Assembly (NCBI RefSeq): GCF_020829625.1
Contig: NZ_JAIVFX010000003.1
Location: 310,001-374,000 of the forward strand
From: Nostoc sp. XA010
GTDB taxonomy: Bacteria; Cyanobacteriota; Cyanobacteriia; Cyanobacteriales; Nostocaceae
Length of the DNA: 64,000 nt
Direction: 5' to 3'
This document shows positions 1-8,317 of this stretch, piece by piece. Both the position numbers and the translations under genes were made by a program. Each line of letters starts with the position of its first letter. Position 1 is the first letter of the stretch. Below the pieces are notes generated by a model, which saw only the letters and a list, made by a program, of their open reading frames with translations, made no database searches and had not been told where the DNA came from.

Positions 1-381
1 CGCCAAAATTATACCTTTGCTGCTGCTAGCCGGATGCGTAATACTTATATTGATTCTGGCGAATATAGCATTGATGATTTATTTACCTCTGTTGATAAAG
101 GTATTTACTGTAAAAAGATGGGTGGCGGAAGCGTTGGTGCTACAGGTCAATTCAACTTTAGTGTTGATGAAGCTTATTTGATTGAAAATGGCAAAATCAC
201 TAAACCGCTAAAGGGAGCAATTCTAATTGGTGAAGCTAAAGAAATTATGAATAAAATTTCTATGTGTTCCCAAGATTTGGAAATTGCACCAGGTTTTTGT
301 GGTTCCGTCAGTGGCAGTATTTACACCACAGTAGGGCAACCCCACATTAAGGTTGATTCTATTACCGTCGGTGGAAGATAA
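1..381 (+). CDS. tldD: TldD metalloprotease subunit, C-terminal fragment (partial)
   Basis: The reading frame is open from the first base of the window, so this is the 3' end of a gene whose start lies upstream. The visible part encodes about 126 residues, beginning with the sequence [17 protein letters not shown], which is typical of the C-terminal barrel of TldD. TldD pairs with TldE/PmbA to form a cytosolic protease that digests unfolded peptides and, in enterobacteria, matures microcin B17. In the family a zinc ion is held by two His of a HExxxH helix (upstream of the window) and a Cys near the C terminus. The Cys in APGFCGS is the likely third ligand here (inference from the family). The partner tldE follows about 245 bases downstream on the same strand, which supports the identification. 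Confidence 0.88.
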   Translation, partial: RQNYTFAAASRMRNTYIDSGEYSIDDLFTSVDKGIYCKKMGGGSVGATGQFNFSVDEAYLIENGKITKPLKGAILIGEAKEIMNKISMCSQDLEIAPGFCGSVSGSIYTTVGQPHIKVDSITVGGR

Positions 382-490
382 TAATTTTGGATTTTGGATT
401 GTGAATGATTAGGATATTACGTCAATAAAAAGCTACGAGACAAATATAAGTCATAAGCTAAACCACATCTAGCGTAATACTCTGTTGTAG

Positions 491-509
491 GGTGGGCGTC
501 TCGCCCGCC
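491..509. repeat. Short palindromic hairpin downstream of tldD
   Basis: GGTGGGCG-TCT-CGCCCGCC forms a strong short stem about 110 bases after the tldD stop. It is followed by an A-rich stretch, not a T run, so it is not a clean intrinsic terminator on the plus strand. From about 547 to 620 the spacer consists of repeated variants of AAATCCAAAATC, a simple repeat common between Nostoc genes. Confidence 0.5.
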
Positions 510-625
510 CAAAAAATACAAGCAAATTTTCTGGGGAAAAGCTTAACATCCAAAATCCAAAATCTAATATCCAAAATAAAATTGCTTCCAATCAAAAATC
601 TAAAATTCAAAATCCAAAATTGACT

Positions 626-1966
626 ATGCCAAATATCAATGAGATTGCAAATTCCGCCAAGGACAATGCTGAGAAGCTTGGTATTAAGAAATTCGACATT
701 TATGGCTCAACAGTAGATGATACTAGCGTGCAAGTAGACCAAGGTGAGCCAAAACAAGTCAAAGCTTCAAACCGCTCTGGTGTTACTGTTCGTGTCTGGA
801 ATGAAGATAATACGATGGGTGTCACCAGCACCACAGATGTAGACCCCAAAGGGCTGGAATTAGCTTTGAAAACTGCCTACGAAGCCAGTTTTTTTGGTGT
901 TAAAGAAAATGTTCCTGATTTTAGTCCAGAAGCTACTGCTCCTATTGCAAATAAACCTCAAGATAAGACGCCCCAAGCACCTGTTGCTGCACTCATAGAG
1001 AGATTGCTAGTAGCTGAAAAAGAATTGCTTGCAGCTCATCCAGCAATTAAAGGTGTGCCTTATAATGGGTTATCGCAAAGAGATATTGACAGATTTTATC
1101 TTAATAGCGACGGTGCAGTGAGAACTGAATCTCACTCTTTAGCATCAGTTTATCTTTACAGCAAAACTGAGGAAGAAGGAAAAAAACCTCGAAGTGCAGG
1201 TGCTTTTAGAATCAACCATAATTTAGATAATCTAGACATCAATGGTTGCATCAAAGAAACCGCAGATAAAACTATCAGTCACTTGAATTATGAAAAAGTC
1301 AAAACTGGTAAATATCGGGTTGTTTTTTCACCGGAAGCTTTCTTAAGTCTGTTGGGTGGTTTTTCTAACTTATTCAACGCTCAAAGTATTTTGGACAACC
1401 AAAGCTTATCTACTGCTGATGATTTAGGTAAGGAAATTGCTTCTCCTCTACTTTCAGTGTTTGATGATGCACTTCACCCAGCTAACGTAGGCGCAGAAAG
1501 TTTTGATGGTGAAGGAACTCCTACTCGTCAGGTTTCGCTGATTGAAAATGGTGTTTTAAAAAGCTTTCTCCACAGTGCAGGCACTGCTAAAAGGTTCAAT
1601 ACCCAGCCAACAGGTAATGCCAGTATTGGTGCAAAGGTAAGCGTTAGTCCCAATTTCTATCACGTTTTTTCAACAGCAAATCCTGAAGAAGAGTTAAGTT
1701 TAGAAACTGCTGAAAATGTGATTTTTATCGATGATTTACAAGCTCTCCATGCTGGAGTTAAAGCTTTGCAAGGCTCCTTTTCTTTGCCGTTTGATGGTTG
1801 GCTAGTTAATAAGGGTGTGAGGACAAGTATTGAATCAGCAACTGTAGCTGGCGATTTCTTAGAAGTTCTGAAGTCAATTATCTATGTAGAGAAAGAGCCA
1901 GAGTTAACGCCAGGGGGAGTTTGCCCGAAAATCTGGGTTAATGAACTATCGATTACTGGTGAGTAA
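626..1966 (+). CDS. tldE: TldE/PmbA family protein, TldD partner subunit
   Basis: This 446-residue protein matches the TldD/PmbA family along its whole length. The N-terminal half begins NEIANSAKDNAEKLGIKKFD and carries the characteristic segment SNRSGVTVRVW. The C-terminal half has the conserved FLHSAGTAKRFNTQPTGN and SFSLPFDGWLV regions. It lacks a HExxxH zinc motif, as expected for the TldE/PmbA subunit and not TldD. It probably forms a cytosolic heterodimer with the upstream TldD, degrading small unfolded peptides. Two in-frame ATGs lie 6 bases apart (620 and 626). Neither has a clear ribosome-binding site, and 626 (MPNINEI) looks like the more usual N terminus. Length is normal for the family. 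Confidence 0.9.
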   Translation: MPNINEIANSAKDNAEKLGIKKFDIYGSTVDDTSVQVDQGEPKQVKASNRSGVTVRVWNEDNTMGVTSTTDVDPKGLELALKTAYEASFFGVKENVPDFSPEATAPIANKPQDKTPQAPVAALIERLLVAEKELLAAHPAIKGVPYNGLSQRDIDRFYLNSDGAVRTESHSLASVYLYSKTEEEGKKPRSAGAFRINHNLDNLDINGCIKETADKTISHLNYEKVKTGKYRVVFSPEAFLSLLGGFSNLFNAQSILDNQSLSTADDLGKEIASPLLSVFDDALHPANVGAESFDGEGTPTRQVSLIENGVLKSFLHSAGTAKRFNTQPTGNASIGAKVSVSPNFYHVFSTANPEEELSLETAENVIFIDDLQALHAGVKALQGSFSLPFDGWLVNKGVRTSIESATVAGDFLEVLKSIIYVEKEPELTPGGVCPKIWVNELSITGE

Positions 1967-2036
1967 AAGTTAAAAAGTAGAGAGTTAGGAGTTGAATATA
2001 ACTCTTAACTCATCACTTTTAAATCATTACTCACCA

Positions 2037-2477
2037 TTAGTATTCACCACCAATGCTAATGGCAGTATTAAATACATCAGCTCCGCTTAAATCAATATTA
2101 GCCATAACAGCGCCATCTACGTCACTATTATATAAGCGGGAATTGCTCAAATTAACGTTGGTGAGATTGGCATTATTTAACATAGTATCGCTGACGAATG
2201 CTTTTGTGAGATTAGCAGACTTCAAATTTGCACCAGTTAAATCAGCACCTTCTAAGTTAGCACCTTCGAGATTAGCTCCTTTTAAATTTGCATTTCTCAG
2301 GTCAACACCTATCAGGTGAGCGCCTTTGAGGTTTGCTCCTGTTAAATTACATCCAGAACATTCTCTAGTTTCGAGCAAGCGCCGGACAGGGGCAGAGTTT
2401 TCTGCTTTGACGGAAAGGGGAGCAGCTAAAGATAGCGTGCTGAGTATGGCTGCTGCCGTCAAAAAAATTACTTTCAT
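2037..2477 (-). CDS. Secreted pentapeptide-repeat protein
   Basis: This 146-residue protein starts with a signal peptide (MKVIFLTAAAILSTLSLAAP, cleavage probably after VKA) and continues with about 16 A(D/N)LxG-type pentapeptides, a fold that forms a right-handed quadrilateral beta helix. A short segment before the repeats, LLETRECSGCNL, carries two Cys separated by two residues and is common in cyanobacterial members. The start at 2477 is chosen because a perfect GGAGGT lies five bases upstream on the minus strand; an ATG five codons earlier has no such signal. It is presumably periplasmic or lumenal. No enzymatic role is known for such proteins. It lies 200 bases downstream of a second, cytoplasmic-type pentapeptide gene on the same strand. 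Confidence 0.85.
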   Translation of the reverse strand: MKVIFLTAAAILSTLSLAAPLSVKAENSAPVRRLLETRECSGCNLTGANLKGAHLIGVDLRNANLKGANLEGANLEGADLTGANLKSANLTKAFVSDTMLNNANLTNVNLSNSRLYNSDVDGAVMANIDLSGADVFNTAISIGGEY

Positions 2478-2679
2478 ATTTACCTCCGACACTTCTAAAA
2501 GTCATTAAATTCTTGACTTCTACGATACCAGTATGCCAAGGTTACAAAATTCTGCCCTCATGCGATCGGAGTAATAGATAATTTCTATGAGAATAGGTAT
2601 TGTACTGTAAGCTAGTCCGATCGGACTAATAGTAATATTCTTGGACTCAACTGCAACAATTGCAAACCGCTAGATATTT

Positions 2680-3672
2680 TTAGTCGTTAATTGTTCCATC
2701 AGGCATAACGGCACCACGCAAATCTGCACCAGTCAGATTTGCACTACTCATTTCTGCTCTGATTAAATTTGCTTTACTTAAATTAGCACCAGTCAAGTTT
2801 GTCCTAGCAAGATAGGCATCAACCAAGTCTGCTTCAGTGAGGTTAGCCCCACATAGGTTAGCGCGACTTAAATCAACTCTATTTAGCCTTGCAAAACTCA
2901 GGTTTACTCTACTCATTTGGCATCTAGTCAGTTTAGCATCTGCCATAATTGCACCGTACAAGTTAACACCTGTAAGTTCTGCATCAATGAGATTTGAGCG
3001 TTCTAGTCTAGCGTTCATCAGGTTAGCACCTTTCAAATTAGCACCCCCGATGTTAGTATCTGCCAGAGACGCATTATATAAAATAGCTTCACTCAGGTTG
3101 GCATCACTCAAATCGGCATAACGTAGCGTTGCCTCACTCAAGTTAGCACCACTCAAATCAACTTTAGATAAGTCTACACCAGTTAAATCAGCGCCCCGCA
3201 GGTCAGCCTTATGGAGGTTAGCACCCCGTAGACTAGCAGAGTACATTCTCTTTTCTTCTCTGAAGTTAGCACCACGCAGGCACGCACTAGTTAAATTTGC
3301 ACCACTCAAATTTGCACCACGCAAATCGGCGTCCATCAAGTTACTATCTAACATATATGCCAAAGTTAAATTGGCATTACGCAAATCAGCACCCTGTAAA
3401 GTTGCACCATGTAAATTAGCATCATGCAAGTTGGCATCGATTAAACTTGCCTGATTTAGGTTCGCGCCACTTAGCTTGGTACAAACTAGATTTGCCTTAT
3501 TCAGGATTCCCCGATTTAGATAGCTAAAAATTAGGATTGCATTAGACAAATCTGCCTTATTCAAATTTATACCAATCAAGTCTGCACCAAACAAATTTAC
3601 GCTATTTAAGTTTGCTTCAAAAAATTTTGTTTCTCCATTTTCATATCGCTTAAGAAGTTCATTGGCATCCAT
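2680..3672 (-). CDS. Pentapeptide-repeat protein (330 residues)
   Basis: Almost the entire 330-residue protein is made of A(D/N)LxG pentapeptides. A non-repeat N-terminal cap, MDANELLKRYENGETKF, is a common opening in cyanobacterial pentapeptide proteins. One irregular insertion (REEKRMYSAS) interrupts the helix near the middle. There is no signal peptide, so it is probably cytoplasmic. The start at 3672 is supported by a GGGAGA sequence seven bases upstream; an ATG six codons earlier (3690) is less likely. Such repeats form long beta helices that can mimic DNA or act as scaffolds, but nothing here indicates a specific partner. Confidence 0.87.
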   Translation of the reverse strand: MDANELLKRYENGETKFFEANLNSVNLFGADLIGINLNKADLSNAILIFSYLNRGILNKANLVCTKLSGANLNQASLIDANLHDANLHGATLQGADLRNANLTLAYMLDSNLMDADLRGANLSGANLTSACLRGANFREEKRMYSASLRGANLHKADLRGADLTGVDLSKVDLSGANLSEATLRYADLSDANLSEAILYNASLADTNIGGANLKGANLMNARLERSNLIDAELTGVNLYGAIMADAKLTRCQMSRVNLSFARLNRVDLSRANLCGANLTEADLVDAYLARTNLTGANLSKANLIRAEMSSANLTGADLRGAVMPDGTIND

Positions 3673-3743
3673 ATTTATTCTCCCTATCAATTACCACAAT
3701 CGTTTCAGATTTCCCCAGGATTAATAATAGTCAAAAATTGCCA

Positions 3744-4634
3744 TTATTCTTTGATAGGGGGTACTATAAATTGACAGGTATTATTGTCATCATTGAATGC
3801 CATTTTATGATAAGGATTAACCAATGTTTTCGTTTCTAGAGATGAATCGCTGTTAAACGGTTGATATCCGTTGGTACTGGATGATATATTGCCATATAGA
3901 CCTCGCATAGATTGGATGATTGCACTAGCTGCTTGAATATTTTCATCCGGTTTACCTAGAGATATAACAACATTATTTAGTTTAGATTCAAGCTCTCTGA
4001 TAGTTGGACAAGTATTAAATAATTTCAGCAATAAATCATCAAGTTTTTCAGCTTTCAGTTTCAACCAGTCTTCTTCATTGAAAGTAAATTTTTTGTAAAA
4101 TACAGAAAATATAATTATTTTAGCCCTAAGTGGGTTAGTATACTTCATAATATTTTGCCGTAAATCAAACTGATTATATTGATGTTTGATTTGACTGTTT
4201 TGGGATTTATCTATAGGATTTGATGAGATTTGTCCAGAATTATAAAATGTCTGTTCCTCTTTACAAGGTTGATTTAATAATATTCCTGTTAATTCTTCTT
4301 GATGAGGTTGATTTAATAATATTCCTGTTGATTCATTAGATGTTATATATAACTTCTGCATCTCTTGAGAAATAACACTGGCGATTAGGGCGTATTCGGC
4401 TTGTTTATTGAGGGTTTTTACAATTTCAGATAAACTATAATTTAAGTTATTTATAGTTAGATTTAATCTGCATAACTCTTGAATTAATTCTTGTAGTTTA
4501 ACTCGCTCTAGCGTATCTTCATCATTCTCCCAAATATTTCTACAAGCTGAGTATATTAATTTTTTAATCCGTTTTGAGTTTTCATGCTGTTCTAAATTTT
4601 TAGTTACTGCATCGAGGCTAGATATAGTTTTCAT
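3744..4634 (-). CDS. Unknown protein with an internal duplication
   Basis: I do not recognise this 296-residue protein. It is rich in Asn, Ser, Leu and Lys and appears all-helical. Two regions of about 75 residues look like diverged copies of each other. The first runs from KKLIYSACRNIWENDED to SQEMQKLY, the second from RAKIIIFSVFYKKFTFNEED to IQSMRGLY. They share the pattern A(L/A)SxIxQxMxxLY at the end. Between them is an exact direct repeat of TGILLNQP. The ATG at 4634 is preceded by GGAG at eight bases; a TTG two codons upstream is a less likely start. The gene is 71 bases upstream of the 330-residue pentapeptide gene on the same strand, so the two may be co-transcribed. Confidence 0.6.
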   Translation of the reverse strand: MKTISSLDAVTKNLEQHENSKRIKKLIYSACRNIWENDEDTLERVKLQELIQELCRLNLTINNLNYSLSEIVKTLNKQAEYALIASVISQEMQKLYITSNESTGILLNQPHQEELTGILLNQPCKEEQTFYNSGQISSNPIDKSQNSQIKHQYNQFDLRQNIMKYTNPLRAKIIIFSVFYKKFTFNEEDWLKLKAEKLDDLLLKLFNTCPTIRELESKLNNVVISLGKPDENIQAASAIIQSMRGLYGNISSSTNGYQPFNSDSSLETKTLVNPYHKMAFNDDNNTCQFIVPPIKE

Positions 4635-4703
4635 CGGCAAATCTCCGGCACAGGTATCAGGTAGTAATAAATGATAGAACTAGCTCTTTAAACGTAACTC
4701 GTA

Positions 4704-4869
4704 AAATCTCTTTTTCTCTGATTGCTCTCTGTGTTATAAGTGGTTAAAAGTTATTTATTTAACCGCCGAGGCATAGTAGAAAGTCTGAGGCAGGGGGAAA
4801 CCTCCGTTGGTGCAGCCCGCCGCAAGCATCAGGCTTTATAAGGCAGAGAACACAGAGAAAAGAGATTTA
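4704..4869. repeat. MITE-like element with ~35-bp imperfect terminal inverted repeats
   Basis: The left arm (4704-4739, AAATCTCTTTTTCTCTG... ending GTGTTATAA) is the approximate reverse complement of the right arm (4836-4869, TTATAAGGCAGAGAACACAG followed by AGAAAAGAGATTT). The arms enclose about 95 bases that contain no credible gene. The CTCTGTG/CAGAG words resemble the repeat arms around the GxxExxY gene at 28.7-29.2 kb. Confidence 0.55.
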
Positions 4870-5177
4870 TATTATGTTCGCTTAATTACTTATTAAACCC
4901 GAAGAACCCCACCCCGGCAAAGCTACGCTTTGTCTCCCCTATCCGCAAGCGAGGAGGGGATTAAAGGCTAGCGTGCAACGGCTCTGGGAATCACAACTAA
5001 TTATGCGGACATAATATTAGAGAGGAATTCACTTGCGAGAATTTCTACTTTCTTTAAAAGGGCTGGTCTTATGTTATACCCTTTTTATCTAGCTTGTGTA
5101 GTCATGTCAAACCACTTTGCCAACGGTTGCCTCAACAGCCGAATTCTGATGGTCATTGCCTGTGAGAGTTAAATTAC
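4870..5177. other. Intergenic, no gene seen
   Basis: This is a non-coding stretch between the unknown gene and pyrB. It includes a Nostoc-type repeat fragment around 4895-4990 with the small hairpin AAAGC-TAC-GCTTT. No open frame here has coding character. Confidence 0.5.
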
Positions 5178-6230
5178 TTAGACCTTACTGCTTCCTATCA
5201 AATACAACAGCGCCATACGAACGGCGACACCACTAGTAACTTGCGATTGTATGAGACTAAATTCTGGGTCATCCATCAACTCAGAACTGATTTCGACACC
5301 ACGGTTAACTGGGCCTGGATGCAAAACTTTGACGTTAGGTTTACAAAGTTGTAACTTTGTACGGGTAATGCCAAATAGCTGATGATATTCTCGCAAACTT
5401 GGCAGTAAATGAGCCGTCATACGTTCCTTTTGCAGGCGCAAAGTCATTACAAAATCGGCATTTTGCAAAGCTGGTTCTAGTTGCCAGTGGAGAAATAGTT
5501 GGGGAGTGGGGAGTGGGCAGTCGGGAGTGGGAGATGAGGAGATAATAAACTGCTGATTCTTGACTCCTACCTCTTCCAAGATATACTCGGCAAATAATTT
5601 GGGTAAGAGGGTGGGTGGGGCTGCTAGATGTACTTCGGCACCACTGGCGATTAAACTCCAGATATTCGATCGCGCTACACGAGAATGGAGAATATCCCCA
5701 ACAATGGCAATCTTTTTACCCTTTAAAAGTTCTAGTCGGGGACTAGCTGGATCAATTAGAGTAGTTATGGTAAATAAATCTAGCAGTGCTTGGGAAGGAT
5801 GCTCATGTTGACCATCACCAGCATTGAGGACGCTAACTTTCACACCTAAACGATCCATTTCAGCCGCGATCGCATTCGGTACTCCTGCCTCTCGATGGCG
5901 GACTACCATAATATCAGTTCCCATTGCCAAATAGGTTTTCGCCGTGTCGAGAATTGTTTCTCCCTTAGTCATAGAAGATGTGGCTGCGGCGAAGTTCAGT
6001 GTATCTGCACTTAAGCGTTTTGCCGCGAGTTCAAAACTGCTACGAGTGCGAGTAGAGGATTCAAAAAATAAATTCGCTACCACTTGTCCCTGTAAGGTTG
6101 GTACTTTCTTCGTCCGCCGTGATAGCACCTCTTGAAAACTGGCAGCAGTTTGCAAAACAGTATTATATTCAGCCGCCGTAAAGTCAGCTAGGGAAAGAAC
6201 GTGATGACGATTCCAGGTGGTAGTAGGCAT
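5178..6230 (-). CDS. pyrB: Aspartate carbamoyltransferase catalytic subunit
   Basis: This is the first committed step of pyrimidine synthesis: carbamoyl phosphate plus aspartate gives carbamoyl aspartate, in the cytosol. The 350-residue protein has the carbamoyl-phosphate site [13 protein letters not shown] (about residues 55-67), the HPSQALLD motif (144-151) and the C-terminal [10 protein letters not shown] signature. The true start is the ATG at 6230 ([12 protein letters not shown]). The frame continues upstream only through low-complexity repeat DNA that would encode PSPHSP-like residues. At about residues 223-250, in the aspartate-binding domain, the protein contains [13 protein letters not shown], encoded by a tract of GGGGAGTGG-type repeats (about 5500-5541). 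This insertion makes the protein longer than usual. mgtE lies 73 bases upstream on the same strand. Confidence 0.95.
   Translation of the reverse strand: MPTTTWNRHHVLSLADFTAAEYNTVLQTAASFQEVLSRRTKKVPTLQGQVVANLFFESSTRTRSSFELAAKRLSADTLNFAAATSSMTKGETILDTAKTYLAMGTDIMVVRHREAGVPNAIAAEMDRLGVKVSVLNAGDGQHEHPSQALLDLFTITTLIDPASPRLELLKGKKIAIVGDILHSRVARSNIWSLIASGAEVHLAAPPTLLPKLFAEYILEEVGVKNQQFIISSSPTPDCPLPTPQLFLHWQLEPALQNADFVMTLRLQKERMTAHLLPSLREYHQLFGITRTKLQLCKPNVKVLHPGPVNRGVEISSELMDDPEFSLIQSQVTSGVAVRMALLYLIGSSKV
5500..5541. repeat. GGGGAGTGGGGAGTG-type tandem repeat inside pyrB
   Basis: This tract of degenerate GGGGAGT/GGGCAGT/GGGAGTG units lies wholly inside pyrB and keeps the reading frame. The same words occur between genes at 6240-6260 and 26371-26410 and inside the histidine kinase gene at about 60350-60372. 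Confidence 0.7.
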
Positions 6231-6303
6231 AAAATTTGGAGAGTGGGGACTGGGCATTGGGGGAGATAAGGGAGAAATAATCAATGCCCAATGCCCAATT
6301 CTT

Positions 6304-7656
6304 TTACGTTGGTAAATGGAAAACGTTTAAAGCTAGAGAAATTAGGCTGAGGAACGTTAAAAACCCAATTGTATCTAGCATTGTAGTCACTAACGGGCCA
6401 CTAACTAAAGCAGGGTCAAGCTTCAGCCGTGTCAAAGCCATTGGCAGTAAAGTACCGAGTGTAACAGCCACAATTGTATTAGTTGCCATTACCATGCCGG
6501 CAATTAAAGCTACCCATCGTTCTTGGGGGCGCGCCCAAATTAAGGAAAGCAGGATCATTGTTGTGGCTAAAGCTACGGCTGTACCTAAACCAGCGAGAAG
6601 TTCCTTGCGAAGAATTTTTAAGGTATCTTTAGGTGTTACCTCGCCTACCCCTAAGCCGCGAATTGTCACCGTTAATGATTGAATCCCAACAGTACCACCA
6701 GTGTTAGAAAAAATTGGCATGATGACTGCTAAAACTGGCACTGCGGCAATTACAGATTGAAAAGGTGCGATCGCACTGGCGGCACCAATATACATTGCCA
6801 TAATCCCCAACAGCCAAGGTAAGCGGTTGCGGATGGTGAGTAAGGGAGAGGACAAAGCAGCTTCATCACCACTGACACCCGCCAGTTTTTGGATATCTTC
6901 TGTGGCTTCTTCTTGCAAAATATCCATGACATCATCAATGGTGACGATGCCAACCAATCTGTCTTCCCGATCAACTACGGGGATAGCGATTAAGTCGTAG
7001 CGCTGCATGATTCGCGCCACTTCTTCTTGGGGAGTTTCAGTTGTAACTTTGATGACGCGATCACTAGCAATATCTTTGATGAATACATCGGGAAAAGTAA
7101 ACAACAATTGCCGCAGTGAAACTACTCTCACTAGCGTCCGGTTGTCATCTGTGACGTAAGCGTAGTAAATCGTCTCCTTATCTTCATCCTGACGGCGGAT
7201 TTTGCTCAAGGCTTCACCTACAGTCAATCCTTGCCGTAACCGGACATATTCGGTTGTCATCACCCGCCCAGCCGTGCCTTCTGGATAGCCGAGAATCGTT
7301 GCTGTTGCTTGCCTTTCTTCTGGACTTAGTTGTTGTAATAGCCGTTTGATTACTCCAGCCGGTAGTTCATCAAACAATTCTGCCCGTTCGTCGGGACTCA
7401 TCGCTTCTACAAGTTGCACTACCTGGACATCATGCAGAGAATTAATTAGTTCTTCCTGCACCTCTGTGGGCAGATATTCAAATACATCAATTGCCTGAGC
7501 TTTATTGAGTAAACGAAATGCGATCGCGCGTTGTTGTTCAGGCAATTGTGTAATGTAGTCTCCCACATCCACAGGTTGCAAGCGATTTAAATCCCATTTC
7601 AACTGGTTTAAATCGGTAGTATCAGTCAGCAAATCACGAATATCTTGTGTGAGCAT
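6304..7656 (-). CDS. mgtE: Magnesium transporter MgtE
   Basis: This 450-residue inner-membrane Mg2+ channel/transporter has the full MgtE layout. A helical N domain covers about residues 1-130 ([27 protein letters not shown]). Two CBS domains follow at about 135-260 ([30 protein letters not shown]). Five transmembrane helices lie in the last 170 residues, with the pore signature [14 protein letters not shown] and the later [15 protein letters not shown]. In the family, Mg2+ bound between the N and CBS domains closes the pore. Length is normal. The gene reads towards pyrB with a 73-base gap, so transcripts may run through both; a functional link is not obvious. Confidence 0.95.
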   Translation of the reverse strand: MLTQDIRDLLTDTTDLNQLKWDLNRLQPVDVGDYITQLPEQQRAIAFRLLNKAQAIDVFEYLPTEVQEELINSLHDVQVVQLVEAMSPDERAELFDELPAGVIKRLLQQLSPEERQATATILGYPEGTAGRVMTTEYVRLRQGLTVGEALSKIRRQDEDKETIYYAYVTDDNRTLVRVVSLRQLLFTFPDVFIKDIASDRVIKVTTETPQEEVARIMQRYDLIAIPVVDREDRLVGIVTIDDVMDILQEEATEDIQKLAGVSGDEAALSSPLLTIRNRLPWLLGIMAMYIGAASAIAPFQSVIAAVPVLAVIMPIFSNTGGTVGIQSLTVTIRGLGVGEVTPKDTLKILRKELLAGLGTAVALATTMILLSLIWARPQERWVALIAGMVMATNTIVAVTLGTLLPMALTRLKLDPALVSGPLVTTMLDTIGFLTFLSLISLALNVFHLPT

Positions 7657-8317
7657 GAGATATATCTCCTAAGTCTCCCCCTCGCTGGGAGACTTCCTCA
7701 CCAGCTCAGAGGAGGTTGATACTGCCATCTGGTGGACTATTGCCCATAAAATTTCAACAATTCAATATCGATATCTAAATTAAGGCATCGCTAGTGATCA
7801 TCCTAACCCGGAATAGCGCTCTCCAGGAAATACTGAATATTAGCATTCAGTATTCGTGATATTTACCACTAATAGCTAAGTTAATTACCCCGAATTATAA
7901 GTAATTTTTGTCTAGCTTAAAGTAGATTTTACTATTGCTATAAGCTATGTGTCTTGGCAGTCAACGAGTTTTTTCGCAAACTTTATACAGTTAAAATATT
8001 TACAACATCAATAAGCAATATTTGGTATCAAGCAACTTCATGCATAGTCATACCATTTCTTTGTGAGGCTGCGCCAAATTTTCTTGGAGACGGTGTGTTT
8101 CGGTTCCGCAACCTGAGTTGGGGGGGTTATTTATGGCTTCAGGTAATCTTGATGTCGGCTGCTGGAACCGTTCAGGAAGTATACGAAGGTAACAAGGTTT
8201 GAGACACTATCAAGCCCATAAATTTGAGGAAATAAGGCTAAATAATTCCATTAAATCGTTTGTAACCCTTATTCTATCGTTGATCTCCCTGAACGATTAT
8301 GTTTCAAGTCCAGAGTC
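7657..8317. other. Intergenic region upstream of mgtE, with a palindrome
   Basis: There is no convincing gene in these 660 bases. Short open frames at 7954-8202 and 8199-8387 have unusual composition and no recognisable protein. A perfect 10-bp inverted repeat, AATACTGAAT (7829-7838) and ATTCAGTATT (7845-7854), lies about 175 bases upstream of the mgtE start. It could be an operator or a transcript hairpin; this is unproven. Confidence 0.4.

Noticed and set aside
2053-3121. Open frames antisense to the pentapeptide genes
   Set aside because: They arise from the periodic codon pattern of the repeats; the opposite strand gives clear pentapeptide proteins with ribosome-binding sites.
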